A stretch of 64,000 nt of DNA from positions 372,001 through 436,000 of the forward strand of contig JAWKOD010000002.1 in NCBI GenBank assembly GCA_041391385.1. The letters are read 5' to 3'. Below the pieces are notes generated by a model that worked only from the letters and a program-made list of their open reading frames with translations, had not been told where the DNA came from and did not search any database. Shown here piece after piece: positions 45,000 through 53,577 of the stretch. This DNA comes from CANIGN01 sp041391385 (GTDB taxonomy: Bacteria > Bdellovibrionota > UBA2428). The translations under genes and the position numbers were made by a program. Position 1 is the stretch's first letter, and each line of letters begins with the position of its first letter.

Positions 45000-45101
45000 T
45001 TTTGTCGATCTCGCCGCATAAAATCCAATGTTCAATCAGTTACGTGTTAATCACACGCTCCTTCTTTCACTGTTGGATTTTCCGCATCGATATCGGCAAA
45101 A
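45000..45101. repeat. Long imperfect inverted repeat between tRNA genes
   Basis: The arms 45000-45028 and 45073-45101 are inverted copies: 23 of 29 positions match when one arm is reverse-complemented. Both ends are exact (TTTTG and AAAATCCAA in the left arm). The 44-base loop region is AT-rich. It would form a long hairpin in the tRNA precursor or in DNA. No coding potential. It may be a small palindromic element (REP- or MITE-like) inserted between tRNA-Thr and tRNA-Tyr. Confidence 0.65.
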
Positions 45102-45113
45102 TCTTCGGTGCAC

Positions 45114-45150
45114 ATTTTTGCTTATACACCAAATGCATGTAAGCAAAAAT
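45114..45150. repeat. Inverted repeat abutting the 3' end of tRNA-Thr
   Basis: ATTTTTGCTTA (45114-45124) and TAAGCAAAAAT (45140-45150) are perfect 11-bp arms with a 15-base loop. The outer end touches the last base of the CCA of tRNA-Thr. It could help RNase processing of the precursor or mark a boundary of an inserted element. The T run is in the arm, not after it, so it is not a standard terminator. Confidence 0.6.
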
Positions 45151-45225
45151 GGAGCTGGCGATGGGACTTGAACCCGCAACCCCCGGTTTACAAAACCGGT
45201 GCTCTGCCAATTGAGCTACGCCAGC
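45150..45225 (-). tRNA. tRNA-Thr (TGT)
   Basis: 76 bases with encoded CCA. The acceptor stem GCTGGCG pairs with CGCCAGC. The anticodon stem is CCGGT/ACCGG with loop TTTGTAA and anticodon TGT (plus-strand ACA at 45190-45192). D-loop and T-loop (TTCAAGT) are normal. It is upstream of tRNA-Tyr in the same direction. Confidence 0.95.
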
Positions 45226-45263
45226 TTAAGTGACCGAATAAATAAAGATCAACTCGGCTCGTC

Positions 45264-45282
45264 TTACAAGTCTGACTTGTAA
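45264..45282. promoter_or_regulatory. 19-bp perfect palindrome upstream of tRNA-Thr
   Basis: TTACAAGTC-T-GACTTGTAA is an odd-centred perfect palindrome between the rlmB stop and tRNA-Thr, about 39 bases before the tRNA 5' end. It could be an operator for the tRNA promoter or a stem at the 3' end of the rlmB transcript. There is no T run after it on either strand. Confidence 0.4.
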
Positions 45283-45316
45283 AATCTGATGGAATTTTTT
45301 GCCAGTAGGCGAGGTC

Positions 45317-46147
45317 CTAGCTTTTGAGGTGCTTATAGGCCTCATAGAGGGCTATGGCCGCTGAATTAGAGACATTGAGGCTCTCAACGCCTGGAAACAT
45401 GGGGATTCCCACCTTTTGATCGGCTGTTTTGGCTAAATTAGGCTGAATTCCGTCTTCTTCTGCACCTAAGACCCAAGCGACGTTTTCGGCTTTAGACTCT
45501 GCCAGGCACTGGGTGAGGTCTTTAGACCCGCCTACAAGTGCAAAAACCGTAAAGCCTTTTTCTTGGAGCCTCTCACAGGTCCTGCTGAGGTTGGTGGCGG
45601 TGTAAATTTTAACTTTAAAAAGGTTGCCAGCAGAAACAAGCGCGACAGTACCATTTACGGGAGCCTGCTCTCTTCTACCAATAAAAATAGAGTTTGCTCC
45701 GAGCGCGGCGGCACTTCTTAGAATGGCTCCAAAGTTTTGTGGGTCTTGAACCCGGTCAAGGATCAGAACTTGCGACTTGGGTGTAACTTCAGTCTCAAAA
45801 AAATCATTTTCATGAAATACTGGAAAACTTTTTACTTTGGCTGCAATGCCTTGGGTTCTTTTTTCGGTCAAAAAACGAGGGAGTTTTTCCACGGGAGATA
45901 CTTTTAATCCTCCAAGCTTAGCGGTTATTTTTGAAAGGTGCTTAGCGGCTGCATTTTCTATAAAGATTTCGAGTAAGTTTTCTGGCTGTGTTTCAGCGCA
46001 AACTTCTACACTGTGTTCGCCCCAAATCCAGTTGTCTAATACGGCAGCTTTGGCTTTTTTTTCGGCGCGGTAGTCGTCAACGCTTTTTTTAGCGGGACGG
46101 TCGAAGGATTTTTTGAATGAGGGCCTGCGAGGTTTCTGAAAAGTCAC
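45317..46147 (-). CDS. rlmB: 23S rRNA (guanosine-2'-O)-methyltransferase RlmB/TrmH family
   Basis: A 276-residue SPOUT methyltransferase. A basic ~30-residue N-terminal extension is followed by a substrate-binding domain (NWIWGEHSVEVCAE) and the knotted catalytic domain with DRVQDPQNFGAILRSAAALG, LGAEEDGI and PMFPGVESLNVSNSAAIALYE. In E. coli RlmB methylates G2251 of 23S rRNA; TrmH/TrmL-type activity is the alternative. It starts one base after the pyrF stop. Confidence 0.9.
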   Translation of the reverse strand: MTFQKPRRPSFKKSFDRPAKKSVDDYRAEKKAKAAVLDNWIWGEHSVEVCAETQPENLLEIFIENAAAKHLSKITAKLGGLKVSPVEKLPRFLTEKRTQGIAAKVKSFPVFHENDFFETEVTPKSQVLILDRVQDPQNFGAILRSAAALGANSIFIGRREQAPVNGTVALVSAGNLFKVKIYTATNLSRTCERLQEKGFTVFALVGGSKDLTQCLAESKAENVAWVLGAEEDGIQPNLAKTADQKVGIPMFPGVESLNVSNSAAIALYEAYKHLKS

Positions 46148-46148
46148 G

Positions 46149-46841
46149 CTATATGTTTAGCATTTGTAAGGCATTTGATGCAGCATTTTTCGGATTCGGA
46201 TTTTGAACAATAGCTCTTCCTATAACGGGCATATCTGAGCCCATTTCTAGAGCTTCTTTGAGGCTTGCTGTTCGAGCTTGGTCTGGGGCGCTCTTTCCAG
46301 CTTCGAGCGAAATACCCGGAGTTACACAATAAATTTGCGAAAATTGAGTCTTTAGGTTGAGTTCCCAGGGGCTCATCACAAAGGAATTGAGGCCCGCATC
46401 GAGTCCGAGTTGCACGAGGCGTTCTACGGTTCTTTGGGATCCGTCATTAAATCCAATGTCTCTGAGATCTGCATCAGAGAGCGAAGTGAGAGCGCTTACA
46501 CCCAAGAGAGTGAGCTTGTAGCGTTCAGCTTTTTTTTGAGCTTCTTCGAGCATTTTTCTCCCGCCAGAAAGGTGCACTGTAATATAGCTAGCGCCTTGGT
46601 CGCCATAAGCGCTAACCGCATCAGCTACTTGCGTGGGGATGTCGTGAAGTTTGGCATCTACAAATATTTTTTTGTTTTGAAAGGTCTTCCAGTCAGAGAG
46701 CTCTAAGCGAGGCAAGATTTTAAGGCCAATTTTAAAGACTAGGTCGAGTGTTTCAAGCGAGTGGTAGATCTTCAAAAACTCTTCACGTGTAGATGTATCA
46801 AGGGCTACTGCAATTTCTTTTTTCTGGGGAGTTTTGCTCAT
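46149..46841 (-). CDS. pyrF: Orotidine 5'-phosphate decarboxylase
   Basis: A 230-residue TIM-barrel enzyme for the last step of UMP synthesis. It starts with AVALDTSTREEFL. Catalytic residues are in FVDAKLHDIPTQVADAV (D-x-K-x-x-D), then VHLSGGRKML and the phosphate loop PVIGRAIVQNPNP. It overlaps the end of ntrX by four bases and lies in a string running ntrY-ntrX-pyrF-rlmB-tRNA. Confidence 0.95.
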   Translation of the reverse strand: MSKTPQKKEIAVALDTSTREEFLKIYHSLETLDLVFKIGLKILPRLELSDWKTFQNKKIFVDAKLHDIPTQVADAVSAYGDQGASYITVHLSGGRKMLEEAQKKAERYKLTLLGVSALTSLSDADLRDIGFNDGSQRTVERLVQLGLDAGLNSFVMSPWELNLKTQFSQIYCVTPGISLEAGKSAPDQARTASLKEALEMGSDMPVIGRAIVQNPNPKNAASNALQMLNI

Positions 46842-48247
46842 TCGTTCTCTGCTCCCGAGCCGTCACGGTTCGAATGAATTCCAAATTGCTTCATTTTGCG
46901 ATGGAGGTGAGCGCGCTCGATACCAAGAGAATCAGCAGTTTTTGTTACGTTACCTCCAAGCTTATGGAGGCGCTGTAAAATAATAGATTTTTCAAATTCA
47001 GCACGTAGGTGCCTCAGTGGACCATCGGGATCTTGTAGTGATCTAAAGTCAGCTCCCGAAAATTCATCGGGGTTTAAAGTGGCGTTTTGAATTTCCTCAG
47101 GAAGATGAGCAATTGTGAGCGCAGAGGTTTCTTCGCTTACTTGTATAAGGATGCGTTCGGCTAAGTTTTTTAACTCACGAATATTTCCAGGCCAGTCATA
47201 GCTTAACAGCCACGATCTAAGCTCAGGGCTTAAGTCAGCTTTTCTAAGACCTTGATCAGCGCTCGCTCGCGATAAGAAGAAATCAAAAATTTCGAGAATG
47301 TCTTCTTTGCGTTCTCTCAAGGGGGGCACGGGTATTTCTATGCCATGCAAGAGGTGAAACAATTCAGCTGAGATTTTTCCAAAGCGTTGCTCTTCAGGAA
47401 GAGGGCGAGTTGTAGTGAGCACAATGCGACCTTTGAATGGAATGCTTTGTCTTCCGCCTTCGCGCATAAAAGCGTTACTTTTAAGGGCTTCAGCGAGTCG
47501 GCTTTGGAGATACATGGGAATTTTTTCTAAGTCGGTGATAACAAGGGTACCCTCACGCACATATTCCAATGCACCTTCTTTGCGAACAGGCGCTCCGTTT
47601 TGACTATGTTCAGTACCGAAGAGACTTTCGCTGATGCTTTCGTCAGCTTGAGAAAGCGGACTCCAGATAACGAGAGGTTGTTTTTTTCTGGGGCTTAAAT
47701 CGTGGAGTAAGCGAGCGCAAAGGTTTTTTCCAACACCAATTTCACCCGAAAGAGTTACGCTTCCACTTGCAACAGAGGCACGTTGAATTTGTGCCTTGAG
47801 TTGTGAAAGGGGCTGAGAAGATCCAAGCATTTGTCCTTTTTCAAAGAGTAAATGATTCAATCGCTCGTTTTCGTTTCGAAGGTCACGTGTTTCTAGGGCG
47901 TTTTTTAAAACAACGAGAACTTTTTCAAGCTCAAGGGGTTTTTCTAAAAAATCATAGGCACCCAAGCGAATGGCGCTCAGTGCAAGTTCAATAGTGCCGT
48001 GTCCAGACATCATGATAGGTAGAACGCGCGGATATTTTTGGCGGACTGTTTTTAAAAGATCGATGCCGTCTCCTTTGGGAAACCAAACATCAAAAAGACC
48101 GACGTCGATAACTTCGGTGTTCAAAATTTTCATCGCATCTTCGGGCAGTGTAGCCACGAGGACGTGATAACCTTCATCTTTGAGTGCGAGAGAGAGTGAG
48201 CTTTGAATATCCAGCTCATCGTCTACGATGAGAACCGTTTGTGACAC
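46838..48247 (-). CDS. ntrX: NtrX-like response regulator with degenerate AAA+ domain
   Basis: A 469-residue regulator: receiver domain with Asp53 (LFDVWFPKGD), AAA+ domain and Fis-type HTH (GGNVTKTADSLGIERAHLHRKM). The AAA+ part keeps a Walker A-like GEIGVGKN (168-175) but lacks the GAFTGA loop. After LFG (209-211) the sequence is TEHSQNGAPVRKEGA, and Walker B reads LVITDLEKIP instead of LFLDEI. It therefore probably cannot activate sigma-54 and may regulate sigma-70 promoters, as proposed for other NtrX proteins. It sits downstream of its kinase ntrY. Confidence 0.88.
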   Translation of the reverse strand: MSQTVLIVDDELDIQSSLSLALKDEGYHVLVATLPEDAMKILNTEVIDVGLFDVWFPKGDGIDLLKTVRQKYPRVLPIMMSGHGTIELALSAIRLGAYDFLEKPLELEKVLVVLKNALETRDLRNENERLNHLLFEKGQMLGSSQPLSQLKAQIQRASVASGSVTLSGEIGVGKNLCARLLHDLSPRKKQPLVIWSPLSQADESISESLFGTEHSQNGAPVRKEGALEYVREGTLVITDLEKIPMYLQSRLAEALKSNAFMREGGRQSIPFKGRIVLTTTRPLPEEQRFGKISAELFHLLHGIEIPVPPLRERKEDILEIFDFFLSRASADQGLRKADLSPELRSWLLSYDWPGNIRELKNLAERILIQVSEETSALTIAHLPEEIQNATLNPDEFSGADFRSLQDPDGPLRHLRAEFEKSIILQRLHKLGGNVTKTADSLGIERAHLHRKMKQFGIHSNRDGSGAENE

Positions 48248-48256
48248 ACTATTAAC

Positions 48257-50560
48257 TTAATTCTCTGTTTCGTTACTCGCAAGACGTTGTGGGCTACCCG
48301 GTTGAAATCTTGGTAATTCGAACACAAAACGTGCTCCTTTGCTGCCCTCAATGCTAATTGTGCCATGGTGCTCCTCAGCTATACGGCGCACTATTGCAAG
48401 CCCTAGGCCCATCCCAGAGGCTTTTGAGGATATATAGGGGTCAAATATCTTGTCTCTAAGCTCAGGGTCGATGCCGGGGCCATTATCTTCAAAAATAATG
48501 TTGATATGGTCTGCTCTAGGAGCGTCTTCAATCGAGATCTTGAGCTGGCCTTTAAAATCGGGGCTATCTTGCTTGATTTCTTGGAGGCTATGAACGGCAT
48601 TGTCGATCATATTGACGAGCAATATTCTAAAGAGTTCAGGATCAGCCATCATAGAGTCGTCACTCTTTTTTTCTAGAGATATGTCGACGTCGGGGTGAGT
48701 GAATCGATAATCTTTTAAGAAGCTACTAAAAAATTCAGAAAGTTTGAGCTTTTCAAAGCGGGCTTCAGGTAATTTAGCAAATTGACCAAAGTCTTTAACG
48801 AGGTCGCGAATAACGCGTACTTGTTTTTGAATTTGAGCGACACATTCTTTAAAAATTCCCAAGTCCGGATGGTTTTCGGGGTATTTGTTTATTTTTCTTA
48901 AGATTCGATCTGCACTAATAGATATTGGAGTCAGTGGGTTTTTAATTTCATGAGCAACTCGTCTTGCCACTCCTTGCCAGGCCGCTAAACGCTCCATACG
49001 AGTTGCATCCGAAATATCTTCTACGATGAGGAGTGTTCCGAGATCGCGATTTTCAAAATCAAAGAGTAAGGCTCCAGTGGCGCGTAAGGAGAGTGGGGGG
49101 AGGTCTCGAGCTGTATCTCTTTTGACTTCAAAAACTTGGTCGAGGTGTTCTCCGCGTTTGATTTTTACAGCACGTAAAAAATCTTCAAAACGTTCTTTCG
49201 GGTTAATTTTAAAAAGCTCGGTCCAGTAAGTATCTTTGAAGTTTTCTGGATTTGTGTTTTGTGTGTCGGGCATGAGAAGCTCAAGGGCTTCACGGTTAAT
49301 ACGTTGGACTTTGCCTTCAGGGCTTAAGACTACGACTCCACGACGGATGCTTGAGAGAAGGGTTTCGAGGTAACGTTCTCGACCTTCGAGGTTCATCACA
49401 ACTTCTTCGAGTTTTTTACCACGGGTGCCCACTTCTTCGGCCATGAGGTTAAAGGCAGATTTTAAAAGCTCTAAGTCTGCGGTCATTCCTCGAGTTGGGT
49501 TTATGTTCCCTACGCTTTTTATGCGGTAGTCCCATTTCCCAGAGCGAAAGGCATTGGTGGCCTCCAGGAGTTCCATCACAGGGTCGGTAATTTCGCGTGT
49601 GATATAAATCCCAAACCAAGTAACGACAAAAAGAACCAATACAAAAAGCACGAGAAGAACTACAGAATATTGGGTTTTAAGAGAGTTTTTGAGCGTGCGC
49701 GTTTCGCGATACACAATCAGAGTCGATTTGAGTTCCTGCATACGTGTAAAGAGTGCAAGGGGAACGCTTTGGCTTAAAACTAAGACATTGATGCCACTCG
49801 AGGTGGAGAAAGGTTGAAAGCGTTGTATTAAGTCACCGTCGTCAAAGCGAGTGGTTTGTCTAAAGCTTTCTCCTTTAAAGGCGCGTTCCACGAATTCTTT
49901 GTTGGTAGGAGGGAGGCTTTCAAAGTGTGTGTATATCTCTGGTTTGAGCAGTGATCCTCTGTAGATTTCAAGTCGTGATAAAGGAAGGGCGTTAAAGACT
50001 TCAAGAGAATTAGCTTTTTGAGTTTTTTTTCGTTTTTGTGTTCGTTTTGTGGGCTGGGGGGCAGGGTTTTGTTTTAATAGTTTGGCGGTTTGCGAGGCCA
50101 TGAGATCAAGGTCTCTGTAAATTCTATCGTAGTGCGTTTTTACGATACTTTCGGAATCTTCAAGGGCGCTGGCTACACGATCTCCAAAGTATTGCTCAAA
50201 ACCTGAGCGAATAAGAGCGGTTGCTCCAATAAAAAATACGACAGAGGGGAGTAGCGAAAAAGTAACGAGCGAAAAAACAATTTTCCATTTAAGGCTGGCT
50301 CCCAATTGGCCAGATTTTCGTTCAATGTAAGCTTTGATAAGGTTTCGCGCCAAAAGGACAAAGAGGAAGACGCCTACAAAAATATAAAAGTAAATTACGC
50401 TTAAATAGGTAAGCGATTCTACAAGGCGGTGGTTTTCGCTTTTGCGCTCAACAAAAGCATGTATCAAGACAGTTAAAATGAGGACCACTGCACCTAAGAG
50501 GGCAGCACGCTTCTCTCTTCGCCTTTTAAGCTTTTCAAGGCGTTGGTCGCGAAAACTCAT
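48257..50560 (-). CDS. ntrY: NtrY-like sensor histidine kinase
   Basis: A 767-residue membrane kinase. There are three N-terminal helices (about 18-35, 50-75, 90-115), a periplasmic sensor region (~115-290), another membrane helix and a HAMP domain (~330-385). A PAS domain (~395-500) is followed by HisKA with VAHEIKNPLTPIS (phospho-His) and HATPase_c with NIIFEDNGPGID and SGMGLGLAIV. Size and order match NtrY. It phosphorylates the adjacent NtrX; in other bacteria this pair responds to nitrogen or redox cues. ntrX begins nine bases downstream. Confidence 0.9.
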   Translation of the reverse strand: MSFRDQRLEKLKRRREKRAALLGAVVLILTVLIHAFVERKSENHRLVESLTYLSVIYFYIFVGVFLFVLLARNLIKAYIERKSGQLGASLKWKIVFSLVTFSLLPSVVFFIGATALIRSGFEQYFGDRVASALEDSESIVKTHYDRIYRDLDLMASQTAKLLKQNPAPQPTKRTQKRKKTQKANSLEVFNALPLSRLEIYRGSLLKPEIYTHFESLPPTNKEFVERAFKGESFRQTTRFDDGDLIQRFQPFSTSSGINVLVLSQSVPLALFTRMQELKSTLIVYRETRTLKNSLKTQYSVVLLVLFVLVLFVVTWFGIYITREITDPVMELLEATNAFRSGKWDYRIKSVGNINPTRGMTADLELLKSAFNLMAEEVGTRGKKLEEVVMNLEGRERYLETLLSSIRRGVVVLSPEGKVQRINREALELLMPDTQNTNPENFKDTYWTELFKINPKERFEDFLRAVKIKRGEHLDQVFEVKRDTARDLPPLSLRATGALLFDFENRDLGTLLIVEDISDATRMERLAAWQGVARRVAHEIKNPLTPISISADRILRKINKYPENHPDLGIFKECVAQIQKQVRVIRDLVKDFGQFAKLPEARFEKLKLSEFFSSFLKDYRFTHPDVDISLEKKSDDSMMADPELFRILLVNMIDNAVHSLQEIKQDSPDFKGQLKISIEDAPRADHINIIFEDNGPGIDPELRDKIFDPYISSKASGMGLGLAIVRRIAEEHHGTISIEGSKGARFVFELPRFQPGSPQRLASNETEN

Positions 50561-50721
50561 ACCTTTACTATCTTGGCTGCTACGGAGGAGGTGTCAAGGA
50601 GTCTCTTGAAGCTCAAAGAGCGTAAATCTTCTATGGGGTTGACTAAAGTTTAGGCGTTTATGGGGTCTTATAAGGCCCAATAAAGAGAAAAATTAAACCT
50701 AAGAAACTTTAAAATAAGAGT

Positions 50722-51270
50722 ATGAGGCGAGGGACTTCTTTATTTATTCTATTTTTCTTATTTTTTACGACCTTGCACTTAGAGGCAGGTCGGCACGGTG
50801 CTGATTCAGCTGTTTCGAACAGGGCCTTAGTCTATCTCGATGTGGCAAAAGAAATTATTGCCGATATGAACGCAGGAAAAATTAAGTCGCTAGATGATTA
50901 TACGGCTTATAATCAGACCAGAAAATCAAAAGGACTATCGAGCATAGAGGAAACTCTTTGGGGTTTGGGAGAAGTTGAAAAGGCAGATTTTTTGATAGCT
51001 AGAGCTTATTTGTCATCACTCAAGCCAGGCTTAGTCATAAAAGAAACTCTCACAAACGATAAGGCAAAGTCGCAAATTAAAGAAGCTTTTTCTTTGGCAG
51101 AAAAGGCATTGGAACTTGATCCTAATAATGCAATGGCGTTGGAATATATGAAAAAAGCAATTGTTAAGCTTGAAGAAAAGCTAAAGAAGAAAGAACTTTC
51201 TATGTTTGAGGAGAAAGCAGTTCGCTGGAAGATTGGTTCTTTGAAGCGTAGTTACGCAAGCTTAAATTAA
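50722..51270 (+). CDS. Hypothetical secreted helical protein
   Basis: A 182-residue protein with a signal peptide (RRGTSLFILFFLFFTTLHLEAG) and an all-helical mature part ending in a TPR-like helix pair (AFSLAEKALELDPNNAMALEYM). It stands alone between ntrY (divergent) and lpxC (convergent). Upstream, a TTGACT at 50639-50644 and a near-palindrome GGGTCTTATAAGGCCC (50663-50678) may be promoter elements. Family unknown. Confidence 0.6.
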   Translation: MRRGTSLFILFFLFFTTLHLEAGRHGADSAVSNRALVYLDVAKEIIADMNAGKIKSLDDYTAYNQTRKSKGLSSIEETLWGLGEVEKADFLIARAYLSSLKPGLVIKETLTNDKAKSQIKEAFSLAEKALELDPNNAMALEYMKKAIVKLEEKLKKKELSMFEEKAVRWKIGSLKRSYASLN

Positions 51271-51299
51271 ACAGTTTGTATTAGAGTTACTTGTTGGCG

Positions 51300-52349
51300 C
51301 TATTTGTTAGAGCAGGCTACAATGGTACGGCCATCTGCCATTAAGAAGCCAGGTTGCAGGCAGCCATTTTCAAAAGCTGCACGGAGTGCGCTCAAGTGAA
51401 AGGCGTGGCCTGAAGCTTTGAGATCAATTTTTCCAATGATAGGTTTGCCGGCAAGAGCTAAGTCACCTACAGCATCAAGAAGCTTGTGAGAAGCGAGTTC
51501 ATTCTCAATGCGTTCGCCACCTTTGTTGATAAATTTTTCACCATCAATTACGAGGGCGTTGTCGAGGGTTCCACCGAGTGCAAGGCCACGGGCACGAAGA
51601 GCTTCAATCTCTTGAAGAAACCCAAATGTTCTCGCAGGTGCAATTCGCTTTAAAAAGTTGAGTTGAGATTCTGCAGGGCTGAGCCATTCCATGGTGAAAG
51701 CTGTCTTTTGATGAATTTTACCAAAGAGTCCTTCAAAGGAATATTCTGTGACGGGATTTTTAGTGGGATTAAAAGAGATTCTTCGATCACCATCTACATG
51801 CTCATAGTTTTGAGTTACTACCCAAACGGCTTGTTCATTTGGAACGCGAGTTGTTGCTGTTAAAGAGGTGCACCATTCAAGAGCACTTCCATCGAGGATG
51901 GGAAACTCTACAGTATCAGCTTCGCCAAGCTCACAGGCTATCTTTGCTTGGATTTGGTCGAGGCGCCAGATGTGAGCGGCAGCCATAAAGTGTTCAATCA
52001 TTGCCACTTGAATCTTGCGACGGCTTTCGCCACGTAGAACAAGTGCTGTTGTGCGTGTCGTGCCGCTGAGGCGTTCCCATAGAGCGGGGCAATCGTAGGC
52101 TTGGCCATCGGCCTCAAAGTTGAAGTGGATGCCTTCGTGAGCGCCTCTTAGGATGCTTACGCTACTTTGTCGTCCAGTATGAATTCCAACTCCATTTTTC
52201 TCAGTAAGAAGAATAGAGTTTTTAAAAGCTGAGTTATTTCCAGTAGTTACTGTGTCAGTGGTGGGTGCGGGCGTAGTTTTGTTGGGGGATTTCTCGTGTG
52301 TTTGAGAAGGCGCAGCTGCCTCCTTCAATTCTGAATTGCTACCCAACAT
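51300..52349 (-). CDS. lpxC: UDP-3-O-acyl-N-acetylglucosamine deacetylase
   Basis: A 349-residue zinc enzyme for the first committed step of lipid A synthesis. Zinc ligands appear in MIEHFMAA and SHKLLDAVGD (His and Asp), and the catalytic SGHAF His follows. LDGSALEW and ARTFGFL are also conserved. An unusual ~44-residue Ser/Thr/Pro-rich extension precedes the normal start near NSILLTEKNGVGIHTG, so translation could begin later than the ATG annotated here. Its presence shows the organism makes LPS. Confidence 0.93.
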   Translation of the reverse strand: MLGSNSELKEAAAPSQTHEKSPNKTTPAPTTDTVTTGNNSAFKNSILLTEKNGVGIHTGRQSSVSILRGAHEGIHFNFEADGQAYDCPALWERLSGTTRTTALVLRGESRRKIQVAMIEHFMAAAHIWRLDQIQAKIACELGEADTVEFPILDGSALEWCTSLTATTRVPNEQAVWVVTQNYEHVDGDRRISFNPTKNPVTEYSFEGLFGKIHQKTAFTMEWLSPAESQLNFLKRIAPARTFGFLQEIEALRARGLALGGTLDNALVIDGEKFINKGGERIENELASHKLLDAVGDLALAGKPIIGKIDLKASGHAFHLSALRAAFENGCLQPGFLMADGRTIVACSNK

Positions 52350-52485
52350 ATGTTTAACTTATCGCGTCTTAGTCCCAAGACTCAAAGAAGAACGACATAG
52401 CCATAATTCTATGTTGCAAAAACGTATCAAAAATCAATCTTTTGGCTTCACGAAGTCCCTGATCTTAAGCAGAAGTTAATTTTGT

Positions 52486-53577
52486 CTAAATAAGGGGCTC
52501 TTGAACGCTGGCTTCGGGGGCATTTTTTGGCACTTTGAGTCCAAGGTGCACATAGGCAGCTGGAGTGGCCATGCGGCCTCTAGAGCTACGAATGAGATAG
52601 CCAATTTTAAGCAAGTAGGGCTCAACAAGCTCCTCTAGGGTTCTGCGGTCTTCAGATAAGCTCGCAGCAAGAGCTTCAATCCCGGCAGGTCCGCCATTAA
52701 AATTTTCGATGAGGATTTTTAAAAAGCGCCTATCTAGGGGTTGTAGCCCTTGAAGGTCAACATCTAAAAAATCTAAGGCAGCATCAACCACATCACTTTT
52801 CCCTTTGCTGGCTGTGTTCACCACGTTTTTGGCTTGGGATGAAATTGACGAGCCAGCATCTCTGGAAATTTCTACAAAATCTCTTACGCGACTCAAAAGG
52901 CGATTGCCTACTCGAGGTGTTCCTCTTGATCGCGCAGCAATTTTTAGAATTTCTTTTTCGCTTAAGTTTATTTTTAAGATTTCAGCTGAGCGCGTGAGAA
53001 TTTCGCACATTTCATCTTCTTCGTAAAAATCTAGATTGAAATGAATTCCAAATCGATCGCGCAAAGGTGCTGTGAGCTTTCCTGCCTGAGTCGTAGCTCC
53101 CACCAAAGTGAAGGGCTGTAGGGGAAGTGTCACGGCTTGAGCCGAAGAGCCTTCTCCAAGTACAACTTGAATGCGACGATCTTCCATTGCGGGATAGAGG
53201 CTTTCCTCAATAGTGGCATTCAAGCGATGGATTTCGTCTATGAAAAGAACGTCGCCTGCTTGAAGGCTGCTTAAGATCGCAAGTAGGTCTACGGAACGCT
53301 CAAGGCTAGGGCCGGGAACTTGATGAAGTTGTCCGCCAAGTTCTTTGGCAATGATAAATGCGAGTGTAGTTTTACCCAAGCCAGGAGGTCCTGAGAGTAA
53401 AACGTGATCGAGTGAGCTTTTTCTTTTTTTAGCCGCCGCCAGGAAAACCTCTAGGCGGCTCGTTACATTTTTTTGCCCAATGTATTCGCTCAGATTTTGG
53501 GGGCGAAGTTGATTTTCTGAAATAGAGATTTCTTCAGTGTTTAAGTTTAAATCTGCGAGTGGAAGTTTTTCTTTCAT
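52486..53577 (-). CDS. ruvB: Holliday junction helicase motor RuvB
   Basis: A 363-residue AAA+ motor: LRPQNLSEYIGQKNV, Walker A SGPPGLGKTT, Walker B LFIDEIHRL, sensor 1 VGATTQAGKLTAPLRDRFG, and the C-terminal winged-helix (GYLIRSSRGRMATPAAYVHLG). The ATG at 53577 is chosen since it overlaps the ruvA stop by four bases (ATGA) and gives a normal length; 17 extra codons are open upstream. It drives branch migration with RuvA. Confidence 0.95.
   Translation of the reverse strand: MKEKLPLADLNLNTEEISISENQLRPQNLSEYIGQKNVTSRLEVFLAAAKKRKSSLDHVLLSGPPGLGKTTLAFIIAKELGGQLHQVPGPSLERSVDLLAILSSLQAGDVLFIDEIHRLNATIEESLYPAMEDRRIQVVLGEGSSAQAVTLPLQPFTLVGATTQAGKLTAPLRDRFGIHFNLDFYEEDEMCEILTRSAEILKINLSEKEILKIAARSRGTPRVGNRLLSRVRDFVEISRDAGSSISSQAKNVVNTASKGKSDVVDAALDFLDVDLQGLQPLDRRFLKILIENFNGGPAGIEALAASLSEDRRTLEELVEPYLLKIGYLIRSSRGRMATPAAYVHLGLKVPKNAPEASVQEPLI

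Noticed and set aside
45000..45150. Integrative element attachment site at the tRNA genes
   Set aside because: No integrase, no duplicated tRNA 3' fragment and no cargo genes nearby; only inverted repeats are visible.
50663..50678. Near-palindrome GGGTCTTATAAGGCCC upstream of the secreted gene at 50722
   Set aside because: One mismatched arm pair and short; could be chance or a -10 region, so it is noted only in the gene entry.
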